Shown: positions 1 to 9,604, counted from the first letter of the stretch. The stretch: DNA of 64,000 nucleotides from Arthrobacter sp. H35-D1 (GCF_030063185.1 NZ_JASISP010000007.1:62001-126000); one strand, 5' to 3'. Numbers and translations are program-made. The notes: generated by a model from the letters alone, not told the origin.

Positions 1-1
1 G

Positions 2-1429
2 GTGCTGTATCTCTTCGACTTTTTGCCCGCAGCGGCGTTGGTACGGCAACTGGACGGCATGGGCTTCCACAAGATGGTGCAGGCGTTCACCAACACGCAT
101 TACAGGCGAGTCACCTACGTGCCGTCCGGGACAACCAGGTACGCCGAATACTTCCCGCAGCGGCCCATCCCCGATGACCAAGGTCTCGCTGGGGCGCCTG
201 TGGTGCTGGACATTCCTTCGTCGGCCAGGCCCGCCGCGCCGCTGGTCCTGGACGCTGTGCCGCTGCTGCGCTGGGAGCAGGGAGCCGAGTCGGGGGATCC
301 GTTCGGCTGGCGGCAGGTGCGCCGTTCCGGCGTCCGTCTGTGGCTGGCGCGCCCGTGGTTCTCCTCGGGGGAGGGCGAACTGCTGGGAGTCCTCGTTTTC
401 GATCCGCAGAAGTGGGTGGAGCTGCCGGATGGATCTTGGAGGACGCGGGCCAAGGACGTGCAAGCGCCGGACGGGGCCACGAGCCTCTGGGGGGCCGATC
501 CGATCATGCAGCACGGCGGAACCGCGACGCAAGCCACGGTGCCGCCGCTGCTCACGTTCGGGCAGCTGGTGCTGGATGAGGCGGAGACGGCCGCGGCTTC
601 AGGGGCCGGCGTCAAGCCTCCGCTCGGCGGGAAAATGCCCGGTGGGCGCAACCGCGGGTGGCCCAAGGGCCCGGGCAACCCGGTTGCAGCTGCTATCTTG
701 CCGCTGCGCGATGTGCGCGAGCACCCTTCTGTGCGGGTGCTGGGATACCAACCCGAGTATGACCTGGAGCAAGGCCGCTGGTTTGTGGACATCGCGCTGC
801 AGGAGACCCCCGCATTGTGGCCGTTCGTGCGGCTGGCCGTGGCACGGTACCAGCCGCAGTCGATCCCGGGCAGCGAGCTTTCACCGGTGGCGCTCTCCAG
901 CTGGGTGCAGCCGCTGCCCGCACGGACGTTGACTGTGGGCCGGCCGGACAGGACACACGTCCAAGTGACCCTGACGGGCGTGGTCAGCTGGTTGCGCTGG
1001 GATCCGCACGGTGCGCCGGAGTTCCCCGCGGAGTTGCTCAGTGCCGACACGCCCACGGGGGAGGCGGCCACGAGGGCCTCGCGGCTGCAACAGTCCCGGA
1101 CAGTGCGCGCAACTGTGCAAAGTCGAGCCCCGGGCGCCGGGGACCTGGAGTGGGAGACGGTTTCCAGCACTGTGCTGCTCGCGGTCAGCGTTGAGGAGAC
1201 CGGGGAATGCCACGCCAGCTGGACCGGAGCGGTGGCCCTGCCCGAAACTGCCGGGACCCCGGATGGGGATGCCGCCGGATACCCGGGCCTGCGCCGGCCC
1301 GGGGGTGCGCCGTCACAGTGGCGGGTGTTGGTGGAGGAGCACGAGTTGCTCGACGCCGACCCGGAGACACCCGGGGATGCCAATTCGCTGGTGCGGCGGC
1401 TGGTCTATGCGGACACGGTACCGTTGTAG
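2..1429 (+). CDS. C-terminal part of a large uncharacterised protein (5' end outside window)
   Basis: The frame is open from the first bases, so the true start lies upstream and at least 475 residues belong to a longer protein. There is no signal peptide, membrane segment or catalytic motif that I recognise. A stretch near residue 245 reads LGYQPEYDLEQGRWFVDIAL and is followed by LAVARYQPQSIPG. I recall similar stretches from very large uncharacterised actinobacterial proteins, some near phage-tail-like or contractile particle genes, but this is memory rather than a search. A glycine/proline-rich linker lies near residues 205-225. No tail genes are visible inside the window. The function is unknown. 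The reading frame itself is convincing because of its length and strong GC bias at third positions. Confidence 0.8.
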   Translation: MLYLFDFLPAAALVRQLDGMGFHKMVQAFTNTHYRRVTYVPSGTTRYAEYFPQRPIPDDQGLAGAPVVLDIPSSARPAAPLVLDAVPLLRWEQGAESGDPFGWRQVRRSGVRLWLARPWFSSGEGELLGVLVFDPQKWVELPDGSWRTRAKDVQAPDGATSLWGADPIMQHGGTATQATVPPLLTFGQLVLDEAETAAASGAGVKPPLGGKMPGGRNRGWPKGPGNPVAAAILPLRDVREHPSVRVLGYQPEYDLEQGRWFVDIALQETPALWPFVRLAVARYQPQSIPGSELSPVALSSWVQPLPARTLTVGRPDRTHVQVTLTGVVSWLRWDPHGAPEFPAELLSADTPTGEAATRASRLQQSRTVRATVQSRAPGAGDLEWETVSSTVLLAVSVEETGECHASWTGAVALPETAGTPDGDAAGYPGLRRPGGAPSQWRVLVEEHELLDADPETPGDANSLVRRLVYADTVPL

Positions 1430-1533
1430 GGATTCCGCGGACGGGACGGCATGGGTTCGGCGCTCTTGCGTGGGTCATGAAGTTCCCACAAAAACGGTGG
1501 GCAAACCAACGGAAGAAGATGAGAAGGCCATCA

Positions 1534-2220
1534 ATGTCCACCAGGCATCCTGTTCTCTTGCTCGTCAACCCCAACACGAACGGGTCAACCACCCGAATGA
1601 TGAGGGATTTGGCCGCCGCAGAACTGTCCGAGACCGGACTGGAAGTTGTGGGCATGACGGCTCTTCAGGGGCCGAGGATGCTCGTAGGCCCGGAGGACTT
1701 GGCTGCTTCCGGAGAATACGTTCAAGCAGTGGTGCGAACCTACCTCGCCGGTCTCCATGGATCGGATGTGGCAGCCGTGATGGTGGCGGCCATGGGCGAC
1801 CCCGGGCGCCGGGAGCTGGGCAACGAGCTGGGAATTCCCGTGGTCGGAATCGGGGAAGCCGCGATCTGGTCGGCATCCAAGAACGGGCGGAACTTTGGAA
1901 TGGCCACCAGCACCCCGCTCTTGGTGGATTCCTTGTCCCGGCTGGTATCTGAACATGGGCGGGATGCCCAGTTCTGCGGTGTGCAGCTGACGGCCTCAGA
2001 CCCGCTGGTGCTGGCAGCTGATCCGGAGAAGCAGTTTGTTGAACTCCGGGAAGCTGTATTGGCTTCGGTCGACGCTGGAGCCGAAGCGGTCATAACTGCG
2101 GGTGGCCCGCTCAGCGGCACCGCCCGCAGGCTCAGTGCCGAACAGGTCGCGGCCATCATTGAACCGATACCGAGCGCCTGTGAACTTGTCCTGGAAAGGC
2201 TGGCCCGCCGGTCTGCTTGA
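1534..2220 (+). CDS. Asp/Glu/hydantoin racemase family protein, catalytic cysteines not conserved
   Basis: The 228-residue protein has the two-lobed Asp/Glu/hydantoin racemase layout: an N-terminal LLVNPNTNGSTTRMM strand and loop, MGDPGRRELGNELGIPVVGI in the middle, and a second lobe with VITAGGPLSG. The open frame extends upstream to 1207, but ATG 1534 is chosen because it places the family-typical VNPN motif at residues 11-14. Family members normally carry one cysteine in each lobe, in contexts like CFGDPG and GCAGM, as the two acid/base residues. Here those positions read AMGDPG and AGGPLSG, so both cysteines are absent. Racemase activity by the usual mechanism is therefore doubtful. A decarboxylase, isomerase or binding role is possible. 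The gene stands alone between the upstream large protein and a convergent decayed block. Confidence 0.75.
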   Translation: MSTRHPVLLLVNPNTNGSTTRMMRDLAAAELSETGLEVVGMTALQGPRMLVGPEDLAASGEYVQAVVRTYLAGLHGSDVAAVMVAAMGDPGRRELGNELGIPVVGIGEAAIWSASKNGRNFGMATSTPLLVDSLSRLVSEHGRDAQFCGVQLTASDPLVLAADPEKQFVELREAVLASVDAGAEAVITAGGPLSGTARRLSAEQVAAIIEPIPSACELVLERLARRSA

Positions 2221-2402
2221 AGTTCAATGGCGCACCTGAAACATGGACCATGCAAATGCCATCTTGTCCAGGACACATGGTTGGAAAACCTGAAGAGTCG
2301 AGTGGAAGATTCTGAGGTGGAACAATTTCAACGCCAGCCACGTCCTGGCTGCCGTTCATGCGAAGTCCCACCACGACTAAGACAGGGAGCGCGGTGGGAC
2401 CA

Positions 2403-2651
2403 TCAAGTGCTCGGGCCTGTCCGGGGCGGCGCGGACTGGCCGCGCAGGCGGAGCGATTCCACGGAGACCAGGACAAGGCCAAGGTCCCGGATCTTGTTGA
2501 GCAGTCCGTGCAGCGCCGCCTGGTCGGAAATGAACCCGGCCAGATTCGTGGTGCCGTCGCTTTGCTGGTCCAGCGTGAGTTTGTCGAACCAGGCCGACCA
2601 GTGGTCGTCGAGGTGGCCCGCGACTTGAAGACGGTAGGCGGCGGGCGCCAC
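2403..2651 (-). CDS. Small conserved hypothetical protein (about 82 aa)
   Basis: The segment contains VAPAAYRLQVAGHLDDHWSA and later SDQAALHGLLNKIRDLGL, a pattern I associate with short stand-alone actinobacterial proteins often encoded near DUF2306 or regulator genes. It is in frame with the tail of the broken DUF2306 gene only because that gene has lost one base; in the restored frame DUF2306 ends at 2755 and this protein is separate. GTG 2651 is the nearest plausible start and no good ribosome binding site precedes it. ATG 2671 is in another frame and would require a further one-base shift. The product is probably cytosolic. Its function is unknown. Confidence 0.5.
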   Translation of the reverse strand: MAPAAYRLQVAGHLDDHWSAWFDKLTLDQQSDGTTNLAGFISDQAALHGLLNKIRDLGLVLVSVESLRLRGQSAPPRTGPST

Positions 2652-2754
2652 CGGCCGGGGGAGCGTGTCATGAGGTTCAGGCCTCCGCCGTCGTTCCGCC
2701 TGGTCTGTGATGTCTCGCCCAGCGGGGACCTGCCCGGCCGCCGCGACGGATGAA

Positions 2755-3368
2755 TTATTCCGCCACAGCCAGGTTGATGGCCCAGCCTGCCCCATCATGA
2801 GTGTGGTGGTCAGTCCGCTGGTACCAAAGAGGGCATTGCCGATCCTTTGGGTGAACACTTGCGTGGCGGCGCCTACTGCCAGCGCGTAGGCCCGTATCAT
2901 CCACACCCGGTGTCGGGCCAAACCACCGTGCCTCATGACGGCGAAACCGAGCACGAGGCAGCGGGCCAGGCCTGAGCCGAAGGCGAGCTTGAACAGGTAG
3001 AGCAAGACTTCGGTGCCGGGCTGGGCGGTGTGGAAACGTGTCGACCACAGCGCCGAGAACGCCACGGCCAAACCCAAAATCACCACAGCCCGCCCTGACA
3101 GCCGGTGTCATTTCGGGTGGCGGTGACGAAAGCCCGGGGAGAATTGGACGGCGCCAAGGACGGCGCAGCTGATGGCGCTGGTGATGTGCACGATGACGGG
3201 AATCGGCGAGGCTGTCAGCTGCGGATTCGTGGGCATCAGGTGCGGGCCGCCGGACAGCTTCAGCAGCTGGAAGGAGCCTGCCATGGCGGGGAGTAGGATC
3301 GGCGCGATAAGTGCGAATGGCACCCACGTTCCTGTCGTGTCCGGCCAGGAAAGCGCCTCCGTGCTCAT
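2755..3368 (-). pseudogene. DUF2306-type membrane protein, broken by an in-frame TGA and a one-base frameshift
   Basis: ATG 3368 overlaps the stop of the upstream membrane-protein gene (ATGA), indicating translational coupling. The N-terminal part (to 3108) has a hydrophobic first segment and ends FSPGFRHRHPK followed by TGA. After that stop, the same frame continues HRLSGRAVVILGLAVAFSAL, which is the expected continuation, so a TGG tryptophan codon has apparently become TGA at 3108-3110. Further on, the sequence leaves frame at a run of four G (read on the minus strand) at 2790-2793. With one more G it reads GAGWAINLAVAE and stops at 2755, as family members do. Two independent lesions make this a probable pseudogene. 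One sequencing error cannot explain both, and the TGA is not in a homopolymer. Confidence 0.75.
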
Positions 3369-4051
3369 TTGGTGCCAGCCGGGTCAAGCGCCGTATCAGC
3401 TGCCTGCGTCATGGAAACAGCGGAAGAACTCCTCCGGCGCCACAATGAGTAGCCGAGCCCAATCAGGGCCACACCGGTCGGTAGGGCGAACAACCTCTCA
3501 TTGACCATCGGCAGCAGCGGGATCGCCATGGTGGCGGCAGTGCCGGCGGCCAAGACGGCCGCAGCCCACCGGGCAAGGACGTTGGCGCGCAAGAGTGCGA
3601 TCCCGAATAGGACGCCGCCTGCGATGTACGTCAAGCCCAAAGCCGTGTTGAGGGGCAGCAACAAGCCTATGTCGCCTGCTGGGTAGCCGCCGGTGGCTAC
3701 GGCGAAAACGTCATTGACGTAGCCGGGCGCACTGCTCGCGATAGCGGGAATAACCACGGCCCCAATGACTTCCACGCTCATCATGATTAGGTAGCCGGCG
3801 CCGAAAACCAGATAGCCGAGGAGGCCAAGCACACCCGTCTTCTTCACGTGCGGCAGATACATTCCGGTGATACCGATGAGCGAGAGCACGGCCATCAAAA
3901 TCTTCAAGGACTGCCTGATCGTGTACTCGGCGGTGGTGGCGAAGGTGGCATCCAGGTGCGGGTGGTTGATCTGGATGCCGATGAACAGCAGTCCTGCTGC
4001 GACGGCGCTGAGTCCGGCCGTGCGGATGAGCGTGGAGGTGGTGATGGACAT
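3365..4051 (-). CDS. Multi-pass membrane protein, function unknown
   Basis: The 228-residue product has about six to seven hydrophobic segments, at roughly residues 10-28, 48-68, 75-95, 100-120, 135-158, 163-183 and 190-207, and a short charged cytoplasmic tail. No catalytic motif is visible. It is the first gene of a two-gene unit, because its TGA overlaps the ATG of the DUF2306 gene. The large LAL regulator at 4178-6920 lies just upstream on the same strand and may control both. Similar small membrane proteins next to LAL regulators and DUF2306 genes occur in other actinobacteria (general recollection). Substrate and role are unknown. Confidence 0.7.
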   Translation of the reverse strand: MSITTSTLIRTAGLSAVAAGLLFIGIQINHPHLDATFATTAEYTIRQSLKILMAVLSLIGITGMYLPHVKKTGVLGLLGYLVFGAGYLIMMSVEVIGAVVIPAIASSAPGYVNDVFAVATGGYPAGDIGLLLPLNTALGLTYIAGGVLFGIALLRANVLARWAAAVLAAGTAATMAIPLLPMVNERLFALPTGVALIGLGYSLWRRRSSSAVSMTQAADTALDPAGTK

Positions 4052-4177
4052 GTCGACTCCTGGTTTCGCAGTGTCCGCGGCGGGGCGCCGGGGGATAACT
4101 CAAATGTAGGAAGCCGCAGGGTGAAACGGCATCACCCAATGATGTGAATGACGGGGTGAGATCCCTGACCCCAGAGG

Positions 4178-6920
4178 TTACAGGCGGAGTGAGAACAGGC
4201 CGCGTTCGCGTGCTTGGCGGACGGCGGCCCTGCGGTTGCCAACCTCGAGCTTGGTGAAGATGTGCTTCGTGTGGGAGCGCAGGGTGTTGTACGAGACGAA
4301 TAGCGCGTCGGCGATCTCCGGACCGCTCAGCCCGCCGCCGAGGAGTCGCAGCACCTGCAGCTCCCGTTCGCTCAGCAGGCCGGCGGAAGACGTCGGCCCC
4401 TGGCCCGGCACTGAACCGTCGGCTACGGCTGTGGCCGAAGCTGCCAGACGGAGCAAGCGGAGGGTGTGCTCACCGGCGGGACCGGTGTCGTGCCCGGCGT
4501 CGTTGGTTACATCGCGCAGCAGTGCCGTCATGGGGACGCCCTCGTTAAGGAAGAGCCGCACCAACTCACCGGGTTCGGGTGCTTCTGCGAGCGTGAGCCA
4601 CCATGCTTGTCGAGCCTGGGGCCGGTGTCCTTGCACCTCATGTAGCAGGGCCTGAAGCATGCGGATCTCCACCAGGCTTCCGGCACGTCCGGAAGCCCGG
4701 GCGGCGTCGAACAACCGGTCCAGCAAGTCACCGGCGGCCACGGCAATGTCAGAGCCGGGATGCGCCCGGTGCTGGGCGATATACAGGCGCACCAAAGTGA
4801 GGTGGTCGAACTCCCTCGGATAACTCGCCCTGTCAGTGACGGACACTCCCCGAGCGTGTGCCCAGTCCTCGGCATCGAGAAGCCTGCCCTGCGCGATCCA
4901 GATCCGTGCCGTCATGGCCGGGATTGGGCGTACTTCCGGAAAGAACCCGAGCCGGTAGAGCGGTTCCGCCTGCTCCAACAGCTCAACGGCCCGCTCCGGA
5001 GCCCCCTCAGCACGGGCGAGCAGCCCGCTTGCAACAAACCACCGGTAGCGGCTCTCAGTCGATGGGGTGCGTTCCTGCAAGGCGGCGACGGTCTCAAGGT
5101 GCAGCCGGGCGCCACCAAGATTTCCCGCCTCGCAGTCGATCTCGCTCAGCCCCACGTGCAGCTCAGCCGCCGCCCGGTCTGCGGTTCTACCCTGCCCCTG
5201 GGCTGTTTTTAGCGCGGGCAGCATGATCCTTCGGGCCTTGCCAGGGCGGCCTGCGGCAAGCCACAAGTCCGCGAGCACCACGGTGCTGCCCAGCTCGTCG
5301 ACCAGGTTGCCGGCTTTATGCAGGCTTGCCACGGCCTGGGTGAACGTCGCCAGCGCCGCTGAAATCTCGCCCCGAGACCAAGCGGCGAGGCCCAGAAAAC
5401 CGGACGCTGCACCCCGAACCAGGTGATCGCCCGGACCGGCAAGCGCCAGTGCGTGTTGCGCCTGCTTCATCGTCTCGGCTTCATCGCCTCGCGCCTGCGC
5501 CACGGAGGCACGGTAGATGGCGATGGTCGCCGGCAACGTCTGGAACTCTTCGATGTCGGACCAGGGGGAGGTGCCCCTGCTGTGCGCCAGCCATGGCGTG
5601 CTCGGCATCCCGGAGCCGGGGTTCAACGCTCTCGAGCTTGCCGGAAGCCATGAGACTGAATGCCTGGAAAACGCTGAGTACAGGACTGTGCCGAATGACG
5701 GCCTCGGGCAGTACCCTCAGCCAGCCCAGGAACAGGGCATCTTGCCGGTTGCGCCGGATCCGGGAAGCGGCCAGCTCCATGAGGTGCGCGGCGCGGTCAA
5801 GGTCCAGTGCGGCCAAAGCGTGTTCTATTGCGCCATGAGTCATGCCATGCTGTTCGTGCCAGCAACTGGCACGTTGATGCAGCAGCGGAACCTGCTCAGG
5901 CTGCTCGCTGCGCAGGCGTGCCCGAAGCACATCGGCAAAGAGGCGGTGGTAGCGATACCACTCTCGCCGGTCGTCCAGCGGGATGAGGAACAGGTTGGCG
6001 CGCTCCAAGGCCAAGAGCGTGCCGCTGCCATCGGCCCGGTAGGTCACGGCATCACACAGTGAACCGGTCAGCCGATCCAGAACTGATGACTGCAGAAGGA
6101 AACTGCGGACCTGCTCAGGTTGATGGGCCAGCACCTCCTCGAGGAGGTAGTCCAGGACGTACCTGTCATCCCCGTCGAACCGGGAGATGAAACTTGCAAC
6201 GTCCGTGCGTCCCTGAAGCGAGAGCCCAGCGAGCTGAAGTGCGGCAATCCACCCTTCCGTTCGTTGAGAGAGGACTGTGATCTCCTCCGCGGTCAAATCC
6301 AGTCCCGGCACGGCCTTGAAGTAGTCAGCGGTCTCCTCGGTGGTGAAGCGGAGCTCCGCAGCACGGATTTCAACCAGTTCCCCACGCACGCGCCACTTGG
6401 AGAGAGGCAGCTCGGGGTCAGCACGGGTGCTGATGGCGACGTGCACGTGTGGCGGAAGGTGTTCCAGCAGGAAAGTCATGCCCTCGCCGACCTCGCGGCC
6501 ATCGGCCAAATGGTAATCATCGAGCACCAGCCACACCTCATGCGTCACCGCGGCGAGCTCGTTCAGCACGGTGGTGAGTACTCGCTCCATTTGCAAGGGC
6601 GAAGCCGCCAGTTGGTCAAGCGACGACGGGTCAAGGCTTGGCACCACCGCTTGGAGTGCGGCCACGACGCACGTGAAAAATACCCCAGGATCACTGTCTG
6701 AGGACTCGAGCGAGAGCCACGCCACCCTACGGTCTTCGCCAGCTGTCTGGTGCAGCCACTGGGTCAGGAGAGTCGTCTTGCCGAACCCCGCCGGTGCGGA
6801 GAGCAGCGTCAGCCGTGATTCAGCTCCCTGGTGCAGCGGCCCACCAATCCTTGGGCGAGGAACGAAGCCGTGCTTCAGCGTGGGAATGAACAGCTTGCTT
6901 GCAATCACCTGAGGTGTCAT
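4178..6920 (-). pseudogene. LAL-type (MalT-like) LuxR transcriptional regulator, split by one frameshift
   Basis: Two overlapping frames make one regulator of about 913 residues. The 5' part from ATG 6920, preceded by a GGGA site, starts MTPQVIASKLFIP and carries the Walker A loop SAPAGFGKTTLLTQW and Walker B VWLVLDDYH. The 3' part continues the TPR-like helical array and ends in a LuxR HTH (LLSERELQVLRLLGGGLSGP). The frames join around 5565-5575, where a run of five C (minus strand) would restore the protein if it were four. LAL regulators are ATP-binding signal sensors of about 900 residues, so the restored length fits. The lesion is either a homopolymer sequencing error or a true +1 frameshift. 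The neighbouring DUF2306 gene is also damaged. Confidence 0.8.
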
Positions 6921-7253
6921 GGATGTCCCATTCCTGCGCACACACTGCAGAGAATGGTGTGCACGTCACTGACACAAGTTTATCGCTCCCCAGCCCGCCC
7001 GCGGCACTGGATACTGAGCTCGGAAAGGGCAGCCGAACGATGCCTTCAAACTCAAGGTGGGAGTGGGTGCCGTGTTCAGCTTTGCCGCCGACTTTGCAGG
7101 GTGAATGCCATGCAGTGTGGATGCCATTCACGATGAGCTTCCCAACCCGGACTGATCGTAAAAAATCCAGATCTTGGTAGCTCAGGGCATGGTCAAAAAG
7201 ACATCTGGCGCACAGCGCCCGCAAGTGGTTAACTAAGTGTGGAAAGTGACATC
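6921..7253. other. Intergenic region between divergent LAL regulator and secreted glycoside-hydrolase-like gene
   Basis: No gene is supported here. The AT content rises around 7140-7235, including an A-rich stretch near 7160 and a GTTAACTAAG segment near 7228, which fits promoters for the rightward secreted-protein gene. A GGAAAG site at 7241-7246 precedes ATG 7254. The leftward regulator promoter should lie around 6950-7010, but no clear -35/-10 pair was identified. Confidence 0.5.
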
Positions 7254-8888
7254 ATGCACCGATATTACGGCGGAACCAGACGTCAGCGGCGATCCCCGAT
7301 GGCGCAGGTGCCAGCCCGGGTTCTGATACAAAGCATGATTGTCGCCCTCGGACTGATCATGAGTGTCCTCGTCGCGGCAACACCAGCCCAAGCCACACCA
7401 CTTTCAGGACATGATATTTCTTGGCCTCAATGTTCCCCCGCGGTTGGAGGGTACGGCTTGCCGATGCCACCCACTACAACACAATTTGTTGTTCTTGGTT
7501 TGACTCAGGGTCTGCCGTTTACAGAGAATCCGTGCTTGGGCAGCCAACTCACGTGGGTGCGGACTCACTCAAAAGTTGCCCATGCGTACGCCATGGCGGC
7601 CTTCCCCACCGCAGCGCAACTTCTGAACTACCGTTCGAAGGGTCCGTGGTCTGCAACTACCAGGGCCGGTCAACTATCCAATGTCGGTTATGCCGAGGCA
7701 TCATCCGCCGTGGCCAGCATGGCCCGGAACCGTTTCCGCCCCGCCATGGTCTGGATCGACGTCGAACCACGCCCCGCCCAGCCATGGCCCACTGCGAGCG
7801 CTGCTGCGCAGCGTGAAAATCGTCACATTGTTGAAGGGATGATGCGGGCGCTGCGGGATGCTGGCTACTCCTACGGTTTGTACTCCTATGCCAGCGGTTG
7901 GCAGTCCATCACTGGTTCCTGGCACCTCCCGGGTGTGCCGGTCTGGGCCACCGCAGGTCGCCTGGACTACCCCACGGAGGCTCAAGACCGCTGCGTGCAG
8001 CCGAGTTTCTCCGGCGGTCGGGTCTACTTGTCCCAGTGGTATGACGATGTTCGCGACTACGACATCACGTGTTCAAACTATGCGATGTTGGCGCTTCCGA
8101 TGCCGGGTTCGGTCTTGCCCGGCTCCACTGCGGATTTCAACGGTGACTGGAACAATGACGTTCTGGGCCGGGTGGCAACGACGAATGAGCTGCGCCTGTA
8201 TCCGGGAACGGGCCGCGGCACGTTCGGGCAGGCTGCGACTATTGGAACGGGTTGGGGTGGTTTCAATGTGCTGGAGACGGTTGGCGATTTCTCCGGTGAC
8301 GGCTATGGCGACGTGATCGCTCGGGTTCCAGCCACAGGCCTGTTGTGGCTCTACCGAGGCAATGGCAAGGGCGGATGGTTGCCTCCTCTTCAAATAGGGC
8401 ACGGCTGGATCGGGTTCGACTCCCTTGTGGGGCCCGGAGACTTCAACGGTGATCAAAGGGTTGACGTGTTGGCGCGTGAAACGGCGACGGGAAGGCTGTG
8501 GCTGTACCCGGGCAATGGACGCAGCGGTTGGCTCCCTCCAGTTCTTGTGGGTGTCGGCTGGGGCATATTCAACACGTTGCTGGGACCCGGTGACTTCAAC
8601 GGCGATGGGACGGTTGACATTTTGGCACGTGAACGCGCCACGGGCCTGTTGTGGCTGTATCCACGAAAGGTTGCGGGTGGTTGGAATTCGCGAGTACTCA
8701 TAGGAAACGGCTGGAATTCCCTACCGTCACTGATGAGCCCCGGTGACTTCAACGGGGATGGGACAACAGATGTTCTGGGGTACGACTCCAATGGCGCACT
8801 CTGGCTGTACCCGCGCACTGCACAAGGAACGTGGGTTGCCCGAGTCCAGGTGGGGAACGGCTGGACTGCCATCAACACGGCTTTCTAG
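7254..8888 (+). CDS. Secreted GH25-like TIM-barrel protein with FG-GAP/VCBS calcium-binding repeats
   Basis: The 544-residue product begins with a basic region, a hydrophobic signal core and an AQA-TP type cleavage site near residue 48. Residues about 50-280 form a glycoside-hydrolase-like (GH25/DUF1906-type) domain: it opens SGHDISWPQC, contains VWIDVEPRPAQPW with acidic residues typical of such barrels, and has LYSYASGWQSITG and VWATAGRLDYP. The C-terminal half holds five repeats built on DFNGDGTxDVL calcium-binding loops, each followed by LWLYPG-like and GxGW motifs, a blade-like FG-GAP arrangement. ATG 7254 has a GGAAAG site; an in-frame GTG at 7239 is less likely. A cell-wall-active enzyme or adhesin is plausible. 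The domain may be non-catalytic in some relatives. Confidence 0.82.
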   Translation: MHRYYGGTRRQRRSPMAQVPARVLIQSMIVALGLIMSVLVAATPAQATPLSGHDISWPQCSPAVGGYGLPMPPTTTQFVVLGLTQGLPFTENPCLGSQLTWVRTHSKVAHAYAMAAFPTAAQLLNYRSKGPWSATTRAGQLSNVGYAEASSAVASMARNRFRPAMVWIDVEPRPAQPWPTASAAAQRENRHIVEGMMRALRDAGYSYGLYSYASGWQSITGSWHLPGVPVWATAGRLDYPTEAQDRCVQPSFSGGRVYLSQWYDDVRDYDITCSNYAMLALPMPGSVLPGSTADFNGDWNNDVLGRVATTNELRLYPGTGRGTFGQAATIGTGWGGFNVLETVGDFSGDGYGDVIARVPATGLLWLYRGNGKGGWLPPLQIGHGWIGFDSLVGPGDFNGDQRVDVLARETATGRLWLYPGNGRSGWLPPVLVGVGWGIFNTLLGPGDFNGDGTVDILARERATGLLWLYPRKVAGGWNSRVLIGNGWNSLPSLMSPGDFNGDGTTDVLGYDSNGALWLYPRTAQGTWVARVQVGNGWTAINTAF

Positions 8889-8934
8889 CTCCATCGGGTA
8901 TGGCTCGAGACCAGTCTGCCCTGCTCATTCAGGG

Positions 8935-9495
8935 TCACTTCGAAGTGAGTGCGTCTTTGAGAGTCAGGCTGAGTCCGGGTGGAACATCGACCTCGACGGC
9001 GAGCGCCTGCAGGGCGCGGCTCAAGTAGTTGCGTGCGGATGCCGCGAGGGCGATGTCGACGATCTCGCGGTCAGTGAACCCTGCCTTCCTTAGCCGCAGA
9101 CTGTCTGCGTCCGTCATCGACGACGAGTCCTTGCTGAGCTTCGTGGCGAAGTCCATCAGCGCAACGTCCGCTTCGCTGAGGGATGCGTCGTGGTAGTCGC
9201 GGACGATGCGCTCCAGCTGCTCCTCCTCGAATAGCTTCAGCGACTTGCGCCCGTGGGCGTGCCGGCACGACTGTGAGCCCACAGCGTCCGCGGCGGCCAG
9301 CGTCGCGAGCTCGAATCGGCGTTCGCCAAGCTGCGACACAATGGTGCGCATCAGCTGCTGGAAGGCACGGAAAGCCTCGGGATTGGCGGCCATCTTGCGG
9401 GTGTGGCTCGGCACGTAACCAAGGTCTTCCAACTCGGGGCCATACAGGTCGGCCACGCCATCGTCGGATTCGTCGGGGGTGTTGATGATGGACAT
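8935..9495 (-). CDS. AhpD-like / carboxymuconolactone decarboxylase family peroxidase-related protein
   Basis: The 186-residue helical protein matches the peroxidase-related branch of the AhpD/CMD superfamily: LGYVPSHTRKMAANPEAFRAF at the N-terminus, then the active-site helix QSCRHAHGRK, then a C-terminal TDREIVDIALAASARNYLSR helix. AhpD enzymes use a CxxC pair followed by a histidine three residues later. Here the first position is serine (SQSC) and only the second cysteine and the histidine remain. That is common in the peroxidase-related branch and argues against classic AhpD disulfide chemistry. It is transcribed leftward, convergent with the secreted protein. A tandem 16-bp repeat lies upstream of it. 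Confidence 0.8.
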   Translation of the reverse strand: MSIINTPDESDDGVADLYGPELEDLGYVPSHTRKMAANPEAFRAFQQLMRTIVSQLGERRFELATLAAADAVGSQSCRHAHGRKSLKLFEEEQLERIVRDYHDASLSEADVALMDFATKLSKDSSSMTDADSLRLRKAGFTDREIVDIALAASARNYLSRALQALAVEVDVPPGLSLTLKDALTSK

Positions 9496-9556
9496 GGAAG
9501 ATCCTCCTTGCGTTCTCCCACAATTGTTTCACCATCCGGTTCCCGCCGGTAGGGCG

Positions 9557-9604
9557 AGTTGCTGCACTGAACAGTTGCTGCACTGAACAGTTGCTTCATT
9601 GAAC
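9557..9604. repeat. Three tandem copies of a 16-bp unit
   Basis: Copies lie at 9557-9572, 9573-9588 and 9589-9604. The first two are identical (AGTTGCTGCACTGAAC) and the third differs at two positions. Across the joins the unit contains CAGT-N6-ACTG dyads. The array sits in the 189-bp gap between the leftward AhpD-like gene (start 9495) and the rightward hypothetical gene (start 9685). It could be a multi-site operator or simple slippage. Confidence 0.85.

Noticed and set aside
115-1383. Long minus-strand open frame (422 codons) opposite the first gene
   Set aside because: It is the antisense shadow of a GC-biased coding frame; its translation is Ser/Thr/Pro/Arg-rich with no family features.
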